This document shows positions 1 to 7,798 of a stretch of 8,611 bases of DNA, one piece after another (position 1 is the stretch's first letter; every line of letters begins with the position of its first letter). A program made the position numbers and the translations under genes. Under the pieces are notes generated by a model. That model did no database searches, was not told the origin of the DNA, and was given only the letters and a program-made list of their open reading frames with translations. This DNA comes from Euryarchaeota archaeon UBA60 (GTDB lineage Archaea > Thermoplasmatota > Poseidoniia > Poseidoniales > Poseidoniaceae): NCBI GenBank assembly GCA_002503395.1, contig DARQ01000071.1, positions 10,125 through 18,735 on the forward strand. Reading direction: 5' to 3'.

Positions 1-1068
1 CACGTATCGATGTTCGAGAAGGAATTCGCAGAACACCTCGGTTGCAAATATGCCCTAGGTGTCAACTCGTGTGGCTCAGCAATGTTCATCGCCCTCAAGA
101 TAGCTGGGGTCAAGCCGGGCGACAAAGTACTTTCCAACGCCTTCACCTTCACTGCGGTACCCTCGGCAATTCACCATGCCGGTGCCGTCCCCATTTTCGT
201 CGAATCGAATGATGAATGGGGTTTGGATGTGGTCGACCTCGAGCGCAAAGTCGTCGAATCCGGAGCCAAGATTCTGCTGATGTCGTACATGCGCGGCCAT
301 GTTCCCGATATCGACGCAGTTATGGCCGTGGTGAAGAAACATGACCTGTTCTTCATCGAAGACTGCGCTCATGCCTACATGACCTCATGGGACGGAACCC
401 TGCTCGGTCGGTTCGGAGAAATCGCCTGTTTCTCGACCCAATCTAGCAAAGCGCTGTCTTCGGGGGAAGGTGGAATACTGTGCACCGATGACCTGGAAAT
501 CGCCGCCAAGGCTATTCTTTACTCCGGCTCATACGAGGAGAGATGGAATCGCCATCACGGTATGGATGCTGACATGATGAAAGAATTACAGAACCAGATT
601 CCCGGCTATTCGATGCGCATGAGCGAGATTACCGGCGCTCTGCTGCGACCGCAGATCACTCGCCTGGGAGAGATTCACAAGATTCACCAAAGCAATTACG
701 AGTACCTTGAATCTTTGATTGGCGACCACCCTAATATCCGCGTTCCACAACCATTCCCCAAGGCCGAATATTTCTGTGACACGATGCAATTCCACCTTGT
801 TGGCCTGTCTCGGGAACAGGCTGACCAATTCGTTGTATTGATGATTCAAGAAGGGCTTGGCATCCAGATCTTCGGCATCGACCGCAACGCCCGAGATTAC
901 CGCCAATGGGCCTATCTTGACGGCGCCGAGAAGGTCGACCTGCCGGCGACGGTGAAAAATATCGAGTTCGCGGTCGACCTCTCATTACAACCGCATTTGG
1001 GTCATCGCGAGATGGATGTCATTTCAGACGTGATTCACGATGTCCTCGATTACCTCATCAACGGCTGA
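1..1068 (+). CDS. DegT/DnrJ/EryC1/StrS-family PLP-dependent aminotransferase, 5'-truncated by the window
   Basis: Family role: fold-type I aminotransferases that move an amino group, usually from glutamate or glutamine, to a keto-sugar or related ketone in the cytoplasm. Counting residues from the ATG at position 10, the PLP-binding Asp lies in the IEDCAH motif (D118), the Schiff-base lysine in STQSSKALSSGEGG (K147, codon 448-450), and the GYSMRMSEI motif near 199-207 matches the family's conserved substrate/cofactor loop. The frame is open to the window edge (codons His-Val-Ser before the ATG). These align with residues 47-49 of the paralogue at 3044-4237, so the ATG at 10 is internal and about 46 residues are missing. 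The usual D/N-rich 'xxGxxADM' stretch reads SYMRGHVPDID, shared with the paralogue. It is followed by the hydrolase gene after a 44-nt gap and is probably cotranscribed with it. The family is clear; the substrate is unknown. Confidence 0.93.
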   Translation, partial: HVSMFEKEFAEHLGCKYALGVNSCGSAMFIALKIAGVKPGDKVLSNAFTFTAVPSAIHHAGAVPIFVESNDEWGLDVVDLERKVVESGAKILLMSYMRGHVPDIDAVMAVVKKHDLFFIEDCAHAYMTSWDGTLLGRFGEIACFSTQSSKALSSGEGGILCTDDLEIAAKAILYSGSYEERWNRHHGMDADMMKELQNQIPGYSMRMSEITGALLRPQITRLGEIHKIHQSNYEYLESLIGDHPNIRVPQPFPKAEYFCDTMQFHLVGLSREQADQFVVLMIQEGLGIQIFGIDRNARDYRQWAYLDGAEKVDLPATVKNIEFAVDLSLQPHLGHREMDVISDVIHDVLDYLING

Positions 1069-1112
1069 ACGACACCTCAATAACCTCAGTATGACTGGTT
1101 TGTTTGAGACCG

Positions 1113-2024
1113 ATGTCAAAAGGAGAAGTCTTACGAAATCTTCTATGGGAATTGCTCGGTGAGATTCCACCGGTCGAGTCAAAGCCCTCGGGGATATTGC
1201 AAAAAACCATTGTTCACGATGGCTTCAGGCAAGAGGAATGGATTCTCGATTTGAATGGCGAGCAGGAAGTCCCAGCGACCTTATTGATTCCTAACGGAAT
1301 CGATGAGCTTTCGCCAACCCCTGCAATCATCTACAACCATGCCCATGGTAGTAGGTACGACATCGGGCGAAAAGAGGTGCTTGAGGGGCGGCCGGCACTA
1401 CTCCAACCCCATTGGGGTGGAATCCTATGCGATATGGGTATTATCGTATTATGTATCGATATGTGGGCATTTGGTGGGCGTGCCAATGAAACCGAATCAT
1501 CATTGTTCAAGCGTATGCTGTGGGCCGGACAAGTGTTATGGGGACGCATGGTTTTCGACAATGTCCGAGCACTTGATTGGTTGCTTTCCCGCCCCGAAGT
1601 CGATGCGCAGAGAATCGGCACTATGGGAATCTCTCTCGGCTCTACCATGGCTTGGTGGCACGCCGCCCTCGATGAAAGAATCAAACTGTGCATAGATATC
1701 TGTTGTCTTACCGATTTCGATTCGCTCGTTGCCAACGGAAATTTGGATGGGCATTCGATATACTACTACGTGCCAAAATTACGCCTGCATACCACCACTG
1801 CTGAAATCAACGCTCTAATCGCCCCTCGGATGCACCTGTCCTGCGCAGGATTACATGATATCCTCACTCCGCCAGAAGGACTTGATATCATTGATTCCCA
1901 CCTCAAGAAGACCTATGCGGAATACGGTGCCGATGATTCATGGCACCTATACCGTGAGGAGGTCGGACATCTTGAGACAGAAGGAATGCGAAAAATCTGC
2001 GTCGAGTGGCTGGCAAAGTTATGA
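1113..2024 (+). CDS. alpha/beta hydrolase, dienelactone hydrolase/acetyl-esterase-like
   Basis: A 303-residue cytoplasmic serine hydrolase; no signal peptide is visible. Residue numbers here count from the ATG at 1113. The nucleophile elbow is GISLG (Ser174), with likely acid Asp249 in AGLHDILTPPEG and likely base His286 in EEVGHLETEG, the order expected for the fold. An AIIYNHAHGSR segment near residues 71-81 would supply the oxyanion-hole turn, and DMWAFGGR near 116-123 recalls large esterases of the Abhydrolase_7/acetyl-xylan-esterase type. The frame also has a TTG at 1104 that would add three residues; I prefer the ATG because it needs no rare start, but neither has a convincing ribosome binding site. 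It follows the aminotransferase gene by 44 nt, so the two are probably in one transcript. It could remove or transfer an acyl group in the pathway of its neighbours; the substrate is unknown. Confidence 0.88.
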   Translation: MSKGEVLRNLLWELLGEIPPVESKPSGILQKTIVHDGFRQEEWILDLNGEQEVPATLLIPNGIDELSPTPAIIYNHAHGSRYDIGRKEVLEGRPALLQPHWGGILCDMGIIVLCIDMWAFGGRANETESSLFKRMLWAGQVLWGRMVFDNVRALDWLLSRPEVDAQRIGTMGISLGSTMAWWHAALDERIKLCIDICCLTDFDSLVANGNLDGHSIYYYVPKLRLHTTTAEINALIAPRMHLSCAGLHDILTPPEGLDIIDSHLKKTYAEYGADDSWHLYREEVGHLETEGMRKICVEWLAKL

Positions 2025-2936
2025 TCTTTCGAGACCTTCTTGCCACAATCTCCCACCTAATTCTTCCCATTCCTTGGACTGCTTTTCTCCGCTTCGGGGA
2101 TAGAGTGTGAATTCACCGAAGTATATTTCTGAATCTACCATGAATAAGTCCACCCTCACATAGGGTACGTCTATAGATAGTTGCTCCGCAGTCTCGACGA
2201 TTTTTCCAAACATTTCATCGCCAAGGAAATCTTTCAGATTGGGTATTTCTGTTATCGGCGGCCATTTGCGGTTCTCGGTTTGTTCGATGCAGTCTCCACT
2301 CACAGGGTCGTGTAGGTTTTGTTTTACAGAAGTGAATTTACCGACCTCATATTGAATGAATCCGGCCTTACCAAAAAAACAGTGTACCTTGATGTCATCG
2401 GGGATACAACCCTCTTTATTCAACAATAGTTCCTCAACCAATACCCCTCTTGGATTGATTGCACGCACTGCCCATTCGTACAGAAATGGATACCGACGCC
2501 GCACCAAACGGGTCAATTTTCGCTCGATTTTACGCTTCGACCAGCGATTACCATCTTGGTCACGGTAATCACGCACTACGCGATATATCTCATTGATAGC
2601 CATGTCTTTCTGTACCCCGCCTATCGCTTCTTCACCATCGTCAATAATGAAAATCCCATCACCGGACCAGTGATTGGTTTTTATCACGCACCTTGAAGGG
2701 AGTTCATCCCAAGGTAATCGGATTGGGGGTTTATCTGACCAGTGGTATAATTCGGTTACTTTGCATGCCGACTTTGATAATACGTATTTTCGAGAGGCGT
2801 ATTTGTCTTCCATCATCGGAAACAGCGGATTTCGGTTCTCGTGCATCGAGCGAATGATGAATTCGCTGATTAATTTTGGTTCATCGACCAGGTCCTCATG
2901 CCAAGGAAGTATCACTGGACTGAACGGTAGCCTCAT
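2019..2936 (-). CDS. TupA-like ATP-grasp protein
   Basis: A 305-residue protein resembling the ATP-grasp family named after TupA of teichuronopeptide synthesis. ATP-grasp enzymes join a carboxylate to an amine or thiol through an acyl-phosphate. Family marks in order: DKYASRKYV (44-52); a VIKTNHWSGDG strand with probable ATP-binding Lys86 (84-94); the segment around AINPRGVLVEELL (159-171); DIKVHCFFGK (181-190); and the C-terminal VRVDLFMVD...IYFGEFTLYPRSG (260-283), where Asp263 and Glu275 are candidate metal ligands. Length suits the family. The start ATG is preceded by AGGTGAT, an excellent match to the 16S 3' end. It is convergent and overlapping by 6 nt with the hydrolase and divergent from the second aminotransferase. 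Sampled stretches are around 43-47% GC, below much of the window, which may point to acquisition. Likely role: amide-linking an amino acid or similar acid to an amino-bearing glycan; the product is inferred only. Confidence 0.85.
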   Translation of the reverse strand: MRLPFSPVILPWHEDLVDEPKLISEFIIRSMHENRNPLFPMMEDKYASRKYVLSKSACKVTELYHWSDKPPIRLPWDELPSRCVIKTNHWSGDGIFIIDDGEEAIGGVQKDMAINEIYRVVRDYRDQDGNRWSKRKIERKLTRLVRRRYPFLYEWAVRAINPRGVLVEELLLNKEGCIPDDIKVHCFFGKAGFIQYEVGKFTSVKQNLHDPVSGDCIEQTENRKWPPITEIPNLKDFLGDEMFGKIVETAEQLSIDVPYVRVDLFMVDSEIYFGEFTLYPRSGEKQSKEWEELGGRLWQEGLERS

Positions 2937-2939
2937 CCC

Positions 2940-2946
2940 ATCACCT
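2940..2946 (-). promoter_or_regulatory. ribosome binding site of the ATP-grasp gene
   Basis: The minus strand reads AGGTGAT, three bases before the ATG at 2936. All seven bases can pair with the conserved 16S 3' end (ATCACCT). This fixes the start codon: an in-frame TGA sits just upstream at 2949-2951 and no alternative start lies between. Confidence 0.7.
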
Positions 2947-3034
2947 GTTCATGGCTCACGCTTCCATTTGATAGCAGTTTCCAAACAATCACCATCTCTT
3001 TAGCCAACAAAAGTGACTTCAACGTCGCGACCGT

Positions 3035-3040
3035 GGGGGT
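3035..3040 (+). promoter_or_regulatory. ribosome binding site of the second aminotransferase gene
   Basis: GGGGGT lies three bases before the ATG at 3044. It pairs with the anti-Shine-Dalgarno ACCTCC with a single G-U wobble in place of the central A. It supports ATG 3044 as the start, which also gives the full N-terminal length expected for the DegT family. Confidence 0.55.
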
Positions 3041-3043
3041 AGC

Positions 3044-4237
3044 ATGGTCAAGGCGCCAGAGCCATTGGATTTTTCGCAGACTGCGGTCGACTCAATCCCC
3101 CCTGATGGAGTGGAAGCAATTGCTGAAATTCTCAGAAGTGGTAATCTGTTCAGATATGGGGAAACGGGCGGTATTGGCTCGAATGTCGCAAAATTAGAGC
3201 AGCAATTCGCGCAGATGCACGGCAAGAGATATGCCATCGCGGTGAACTCGGGTGGCTGCGCAATTTTCCTAGCCTTGGTGGCGGCTGGCGTGACCCCTGG
3301 TGAAACTGTGATGATGAACGCCTTCACCCTCGCACCGGTCCCTGGTGCGATAGAGCACTGTGGAGCTGAAGTGATATTGCTCGATACCGGTGATGACTTG
3401 GCCATCGACCTTGAATCTCTGCAGCACGCGGTCAAGACCACCGGTTCACGGGTTCTATTGCTATCCTATATGCGTGGCCACATTCCCGATATGGATGAGA
3501 TTCTGAAGATTGTCGAGGACAATAATCTCGTCTTAATCGAAGATTGTGCCCATGTGCTCGGGGCAAAGTGGAAGGGGCATGCAATGGGAACTCTAGGTAG
3601 CGTGAGTTGTTTTTCATTACAGACATACAAACAGGTGAACGGAGGAGAAGGTGGGATGATATTGACCGATGATGCGGATATTGCCGCCCGATCGATACTC
3701 ATGTCAGGCAGTTACATGCTGTATGGACAACATCTGGCAGGCCCAGATGAAGAAGTGTTCAGCAAATGGGCCGCAATTACTCCGAATTATTCAATGCGAT
3801 TGAACGAGATGAGTGCGGCAGCGGTATTATCGCAGTTACCGATTCTGCAGCAACGCATTGAAAAATGGAATTCGATTCACGACAGAATTGCCGGAGGAAT
3901 CTCTTCAATCGAAGGCCTGGAAGTACCGAATGTATCACGAATGATTCAACCGGCACCAACCTCGATTCAATTCATTGCTCAGCATACCATTAGTGAAATC
4001 ACGTCTGCAATCTCAACCGCCAATTCATTGGGCTTAGAACTCAAGTGGTTCGGTGACGAAGCTGCGAAAGGTTTCACCAGTCATCACGGTCACTGGTCAT
4101 ATTTACCGAGTCAAACTCTCGAATCAACCGATTCGTTAATGAAAAAATTACTCGACATCAGGCTTCCTTCAACCCTGAGCGATGAAGAATGTGACGCGTT
4201 ACTTGAAATCTTGAAATACGCTTTTTCGGGTGATTGA
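3044..4237 (+). CDS. DegT/DnrJ/EryC1/StrS-family PLP-dependent aminotransferase (second paralogue, complete)
   Basis: A complete 397-residue fold-type I aminotransferase of normal family length. Visible marks: the AVNSGGCAIFLAL helix start that holds the PLP phosphate (66-78), IEDCAH with PLP-pyridine Asp167, the Schiff-base Lys196 in SLQTYKQVNGGEGG, and the NYSMRLNEMSAAA loop (248-260). The stretch SYMRGHIPDMD (141-151) and SGSY after the catalytic region are shared with the truncated paralogue at the left edge, so the two come from one subfamily, though they are far from identical. It is divergent from the ATP-grasp gene and convergent with the PIN gene, its stop 12 nt from that gene's stop. 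It likely aminates a keto-sugar or similar intermediate in the pathway with the neighbouring hydrolase and ATP-grasp protein. Two paralogues close together suggest two successive or alternative amination steps, or a heteromeric enzyme; the sequence cannot decide. Confidence 0.95.
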   Translation: MVKAPEPLDFSQTAVDSIPPDGVEAIAEILRSGNLFRYGETGGIGSNVAKLEQQFAQMHGKRYAIAVNSGGCAIFLALVAAGVTPGETVMMNAFTLAPVPGAIEHCGAEVILLDTGDDLAIDLESLQHAVKTTGSRVLLLSYMRGHIPDMDEILKIVEDNNLVLIEDCAHVLGAKWKGHAMGTLGSVSCFSLQTYKQVNGGEGGMILTDDADIAARSILMSGSYMLYGQHLAGPDEEVFSKWAAITPNYSMRLNEMSAAAVLSQLPILQQRIEKWNSIHDRIAGGISSIEGLEVPNVSRMIQPAPTSIQFIAQHTISEITSAISTANSLGLELKWFGDEAAKGFTSHHGHWSYLPSQTLESTDSLMKKLLDIRLPSTLSDEECDALLEILKYAFSGD

Positions 4238-4249
4238 GGAGAGAATTAT

Positions 4250-7200
4250 TCAAGTGAGGAGTAACTGCCGCAATTGCTTGGTATTCTTGGCCACGGTAAA
4301 GCCGAATTCATCCTCGAATGCCCTGGTTACATGAGTGAAATCACTATCTTGCGAAGCGACGATGATCGAGCCGATTTTCGGCAGCGACATCCCCGCCATA
4401 TTGGCGCAGGTAAGCATTATTTCTATATCTCCGGCCTCGGGGAAGATGGCCTCTTCGTGCTTGCCGAGCACCGAACGATTGCCATGTGAGCGCGGTAATT
4501 TATAATCGGTGAGTTGCTCGTATATCTCGCGGTGCCCTAGTAAAAACTCCTCGAGTTCAGTCAACTCAACGGTCTTGTGGACCGGCGCTGTGCGCGGTGC
4601 CCTCCAAGTATTGAAATCCTTCAGAATACCATTGATGATATCGTCAATCTTCTCCGCTGAGGTCGCCTCAGCCCAACTTTGTGGGTTGATGAACATCTCA
4701 TCGAATAATGACAGTAGCCTGCCTTCCTTGTCGACAAAGGCGCGTAACTCCGCCTCGGCGGTGGGGGTCACGTGTAACATTAATCGATTCTGCTTTGCGA
4801 AGTACAGTAGCATATGGTGGAAATGCCGGTGCCCGACTAAATCCAGCCGGATGTCACTACTCATCTCCAGTGACTGGGCAATTCGCCTCTGCAGGGCATC
4901 AATGAGAATATTAGTGTCGACGACAACTAGATTCTGCAATGACAGATTACGCAATAATCGTCGGTCGCTGACCGCCAGATCTTCGCTGTAGCGCTGGTAG
5001 AGACTGATCATTGAATTCTTCAATTTCTTCGCCTTGTGCTCAAGAATCTTCCCGCTGTGTATCGCTCGATCCAGCAGTGCCAAACCGCGCAGTGGGTCGA
5101 TATCCGATTGCTCGGAAGCGAGAATATACAGGCTGTTAAGGTCTTCAGCGCGAATACTCTCATTGTAGGAACGCTCGATTTCAGATACCTTGCTCTGTCG
5201 CCGCCCACGGCGCTCACATGAGCGCATCGCCGCACGAATCCGTCCTTGAAAAGGCTCCTCGGGAAGTTTACGAGAAATCGGATAGCGCATCAAACGGTCC
5301 AACTTCTCGACCGAGGGCTCGAGGAAAGTCTTCAACTCCAACTCACCTTCGTCAGTGAACACCTCTCGCTGAACCTCGTCCTTAGACGCATCCAACAACA
5401 ATTGCGTAGCCTTATCGTGCTGATTTTGCGAGGCGAAGTACTGTACCTTGAGGTATAATTTGAAGCGCGGCGTCAACGACGGCGACAATTCGAGGGTTTG
5501 CTGTAAAACTTTGTTCGCTTCGACCCAGTTCTCGGCATGTGCGAAATGAATCAAACTCGTGCGCAGCAACGAGATGCAATCATCGAATTGCAATTCATCG
5601 CGGGCATTACCAGCCTTTGAATAAATTCGCGCCGCTTCCAACCGCTCACCGTTGCGGGCACAAACCGCGGCTCTGACCAATAGATGGTGCACCGAGGTCG
5701 GCTCGTTGGTCTGTAACCACGGAATCAGGGATGGTACCGAGATATGGTGCTCAAGCACCATTTCTTTTATCGCCAATAATAATTGATGGCGAATCTCGCG
5801 ACCTGCAATCAGTTGCTCGATGCGGTCAGCATCACCCTCATCTTCACCTCTCTGCATATCGAAAGCGGCCCGGTTAAGGGTGACATTTTCGACTACGCTG
5901 GCGAATAATTTCCTCTCCATCAACCCTAATTTGGCCTCTGCAACCCCTTCGGCCATCTTCTCCAATTCGCTTTCGCGAATCATCATCTCAGGGTCGGTCA
6001 AGGAATATCGACAGGCCTTGAAGGCGAGAAATCCTTCCCTTGAGAGAGATTTTGCAATGGTATTCAAATCAACGTGTGAGCCCTCCAGCAAGCGCAATAA
6101 TGCTACCGATAAATCCGACAAGGTAGTTGGTGGTTGAGTATCTTCGTAAACCACGACTGCCAGTGAGTACTGCCTCTTCAGCCATCGTGATAACTCCGCC
6201 TCAGCGGTGGCCAGATGCAGATGGTGCACCAGAATCACTTCCCAAGGATAGTCCAAGGCAACATCACCGACTGCACTCATGGCCTCGGCGAGTTTTTCCA
6301 CCTCGGCATTGCTGGCCAATAGTGGTACCAGAACCTCAAGGGTATTCATCCACTCAGTCGGAGATTTGCGCTGCAATTTTTGCGCGGCGGTGATACGTAG
6401 CGAATTGTCGCTCGTTTCATCTTCGACCACCGAAACCAATTGACTTATCGAGAATCCGTCAATCTGTTCGGCCATCCAAGCATTTCCCATCGAATCCCCG
6501 CCGGTTACTTCACCGACGATTTCAAAGTGCTCGGAGCGCTTTATTTTCAGTGCCGAGATGATTTCTCGGGCCTTCTCCATATCGCCATTGTCAAAGTGGG
6601 CTACGACCAGACTCCAACGTACTTCGGAATCATCGATTCCTGCATCACCGAGCAATTGTAGTCCCTGTTGCAGCGCCGATAAAGAGAGATTGCGGCCGAC
6701 TTTGAGCGGTAGTCTACTCCAGATTTCACTCTTTATCGCCTGTCCCAAGCCATCATCATTCGAATGAGCGAGGGCCGTTTCCCAATCCACTTCAGCATCA
6801 CTTCTGATTTCCATCAGGAGTAATTGATCGGCGACCAAATCAGCGGTTACAGGGATTTCCTCCGCAGAAAGGGTAAGGCTTTCACCAGCCCTCTCATCAC
6901 CGCAGGCGACCATCAATATGCTTGAGAGAATTCTCGCCGGCCCAGACATCTCAAGTAGACTCGAATCGATATTTCCCGCTAACCATTCCTTGGTATGTGA
7001 GCGCCGTGAGAGGCTGGTGGCGAGGCGGCGAATCTCAACCTCACATTTTGCCTCAAGAGAGGCTGGAAATGGAATTGCCAGTAATTCACCCAATGCTGTG
7101 ATATCGATTGGGTCGATTCGAGCCAGCCTAGCCCACTCTGCATCGACTTCACCTTCGCTCTCCTCAATCTCGACCACCGGAAAAGCAGCAAATTGCGCGA

Positions 7201-7672
7201 GGATTGGGGTTTTCTCAGCCATCTCCCCCCATACCGGATGTACTCCTTGCATACACACAGAGCGCAACTCATCAATCAGTGAATCAAGGCCATCTTCCCA
7301 ACTTTCCGACTTCAGCGTCTTATGCACCAGTAGACTGGCCAAGCGGTAAGCCGGGGTGCCGCTGGAAGAATCTACCAGAGCGCCGGCATCATCCAAGCGC
7401 TGTGACAGGAGGCTTCCCCGACTGGCCTTGCCGCCACGGCGGCCGATTTTTCGATTCATCATCAGCATCGACTGACCAGAGCGAGTCGAGTGACCATCCT
7501 CTTCATCTGGAAGAGATGTTTCTTGGATTGCCACCAGAAGTAATCCTTGCCACGGAGGAGCAAGCAATTTCCACGGGTCGAGACCACCGACAACTCGCTT
7601 GCGCTTGGCCATTGGAAGGTCGGCCACGGCCTGCAGGCTGAGGCGAAGATTCCTCTCAGGATTTGACCGCAC
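4250..7672 (-). CDS. giant helical-repeat protein with C-terminal PIN nuclease domain
   Basis: A 1140-residue protein starting at GTG 7672, supported by GGAGG four bases upstream; ATG at residue 21 is an alternative. No signal peptide or membrane segment is evident, so it is probably cytoplasmic. Residues 1-50 hold a conserved-looking basic then tryptophan-bearing segment (MAKRKRVVGGLDPWK...), and 72-87 is a basic Gly/Arg/Lys patch that may touch nucleic acid. About 100-900 is predominantly alpha-helical by inspection, with TPR-like hairpins around 351-376 and 660-765. Residues about 912-1140 form a PIN-type fold: VVVDTNILID (Asp919), TAEAEL (Glu973/Glu975), EAGDIEIMLTCANMAG (Asp1082) and VASQDSDF (Asp1109, Asp1111), the full acidic set expected for a metal-dependent RNase. 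Scaffold plus nuclease suggests RNA or ribosome surveillance, or a toxin/defence effector; none of these is shown. It stands alone on its strand, facing a divergent membrane-protein gene. Confidence 0.9.
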   Translation of the reverse strand: MRSNPERNLRLSLQAVADLPMAKRKRVVGGLDPWKLLAPPWQGLLLVAIQETSLPDEEDGHSTRSGQSMLMMNRKIGRRGGKASRGSLLSQRLDDAGALVDSSSGTPAYRLASLLVHKTLKSESWEDGLDSLIDELRSVCMQGVHPVWGEMAEKTPILAQFAAFPVVEIEESEGEVDAEWARLARIDPIDITALGELLAIPFPASLEAKCEVEIRRLATSLSRRSHTKEWLAGNIDSSLLEMSGPARILSSILMVACGDERAGESLTLSAEEIPVTADLVADQLLLMEIRSDAEVDWETALAHSNDDGLGQAIKSEIWSRLPLKVGRNLSLSALQQGLQLLGDAGIDDSEVRWSLVVAHFDNGDMEKAREIISALKIKRSEHFEIVGEVTGGDSMGNAWMAEQIDGFSISQLVSVVEDETSDNSLRITAAQKLQRKSPTEWMNTLEVLVPLLASNAEVEKLAEAMSAVGDVALDYPWEVILVHHLHLATAEAELSRWLKRQYSLAVVVYEDTQPPTTLSDLSVALLRLLEGSHVDLNTIAKSLSREGFLAFKACRYSLTDPEMMIRESELEKMAEGVAEAKLGLMERKLFASVVENVTLNRAAFDMQRGEDEGDADRIEQLIAGREIRHQLLLAIKEMVLEHHISVPSLIPWLQTNEPTSVHHLLVRAAVCARNGERLEAARIYSKAGNARDELQFDDCISLLRTSLIHFAHAENWVEANKVLQQTLELSPSLTPRFKLYLKVQYFASQNQHDKATQLLLDASKDEVQREVFTDEGELELKTFLEPSVEKLDRLMRYPISRKLPEEPFQGRIRAAMRSCERRGRRQSKVSEIERSYNESIRAEDLNSLYILASEQSDIDPLRGLALLDRAIHSGKILEHKAKKLKNSMISLYQRYSEDLAVSDRRLLRNLSLQNLVVVDTNILIDALQRRIAQSLEMSSDIRLDLVGHRHFHHMLLYFAKQNRLMLHVTPTAEAELRAFVDKEGRLLSLFDEMFINPQSWAEATSAEKIDDIINGILKDFNTWRAPRTAPVHKTVELTELEEFLLGHREIYEQLTDYKLPRSHGNRSVLGKHEEAIFPEAGDIEIMLTCANMAGMSLPKIGSIIVASQDSDFTHVTRAFEDEFGFTVAKNTKQLRQLLLT

Positions 7673-7676
7673 AGGC

Positions 7677-7681
7677 CCTCC
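7677..7681 (-). promoter_or_regulatory. ribosome binding site of the PIN gene
   Basis: The minus strand reads GGAGG, four bases before the GTG at 7672. It favours that GTG over the ATG 20 codons further in. An in-frame TAG lies a few codons upstream, so the protein cannot extend much further. Confidence 0.55.
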
Positions 7682-7798
7682 CTCGCACCTCTACCTATCA
7701 ACGCATCGTTCCCACAACAGGCCCGGCAATATCCACCTTGATTCATTTCAACCCACTCCCTTCTCAATCCCACTCTAACCCCCAACAACCACATCACT

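Larger units (their letters stand above)
2937..3043. promoter_or_regulatory. divergent intergenic spacer, shared promoter region by position
   Basis: These 107 bp separate the divergent ATP-grasp and second aminotransferase genes, so both promoters must lie here or inside the genes. I see no convincing archaeal TATA/BRE pair or bacterial -35/-10 pair. An 8-bp perfect palindrome GTCGCGAC lies at 3024-3031, 12 nt before the aminotransferase ATG; this could be a small operator but is short enough to be chance. Confidence 0.4.

Noticed and set aside
1091..1164. A short ATG frame in the gap between the left aminotransferase and the hydrolase.
   Set aside because: It ends after about 24 codons inside the hydrolase gene in another frame and shows no coding features.
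4238..4249. A terminator between the second aminotransferase and the PIN gene.
   Set aside because: Only 12 bases separate the stops, with no hairpin or T-run.
4509..4991. A 160-codon plus-strand frame within the PIN gene.
   Set aside because: It is antisense to the part of the PIN gene that encodes the catalytic domain with its intact acidic motifs, and its Ser/Arg-rich translation is typical of a shadow frame.
7204..7641. A 145-codon plus-strand frame opposite the N-terminal part of the PIN gene.
   Set aside because: Shadow of the coding strand; no family resemblance or ribosome binding site.
4250..7672. A VapC-type toxin-antitoxin module.
   Set aside because: The PIN domain is fused to a very large scaffold and no small DNA-binding antitoxin gene lies on either side.
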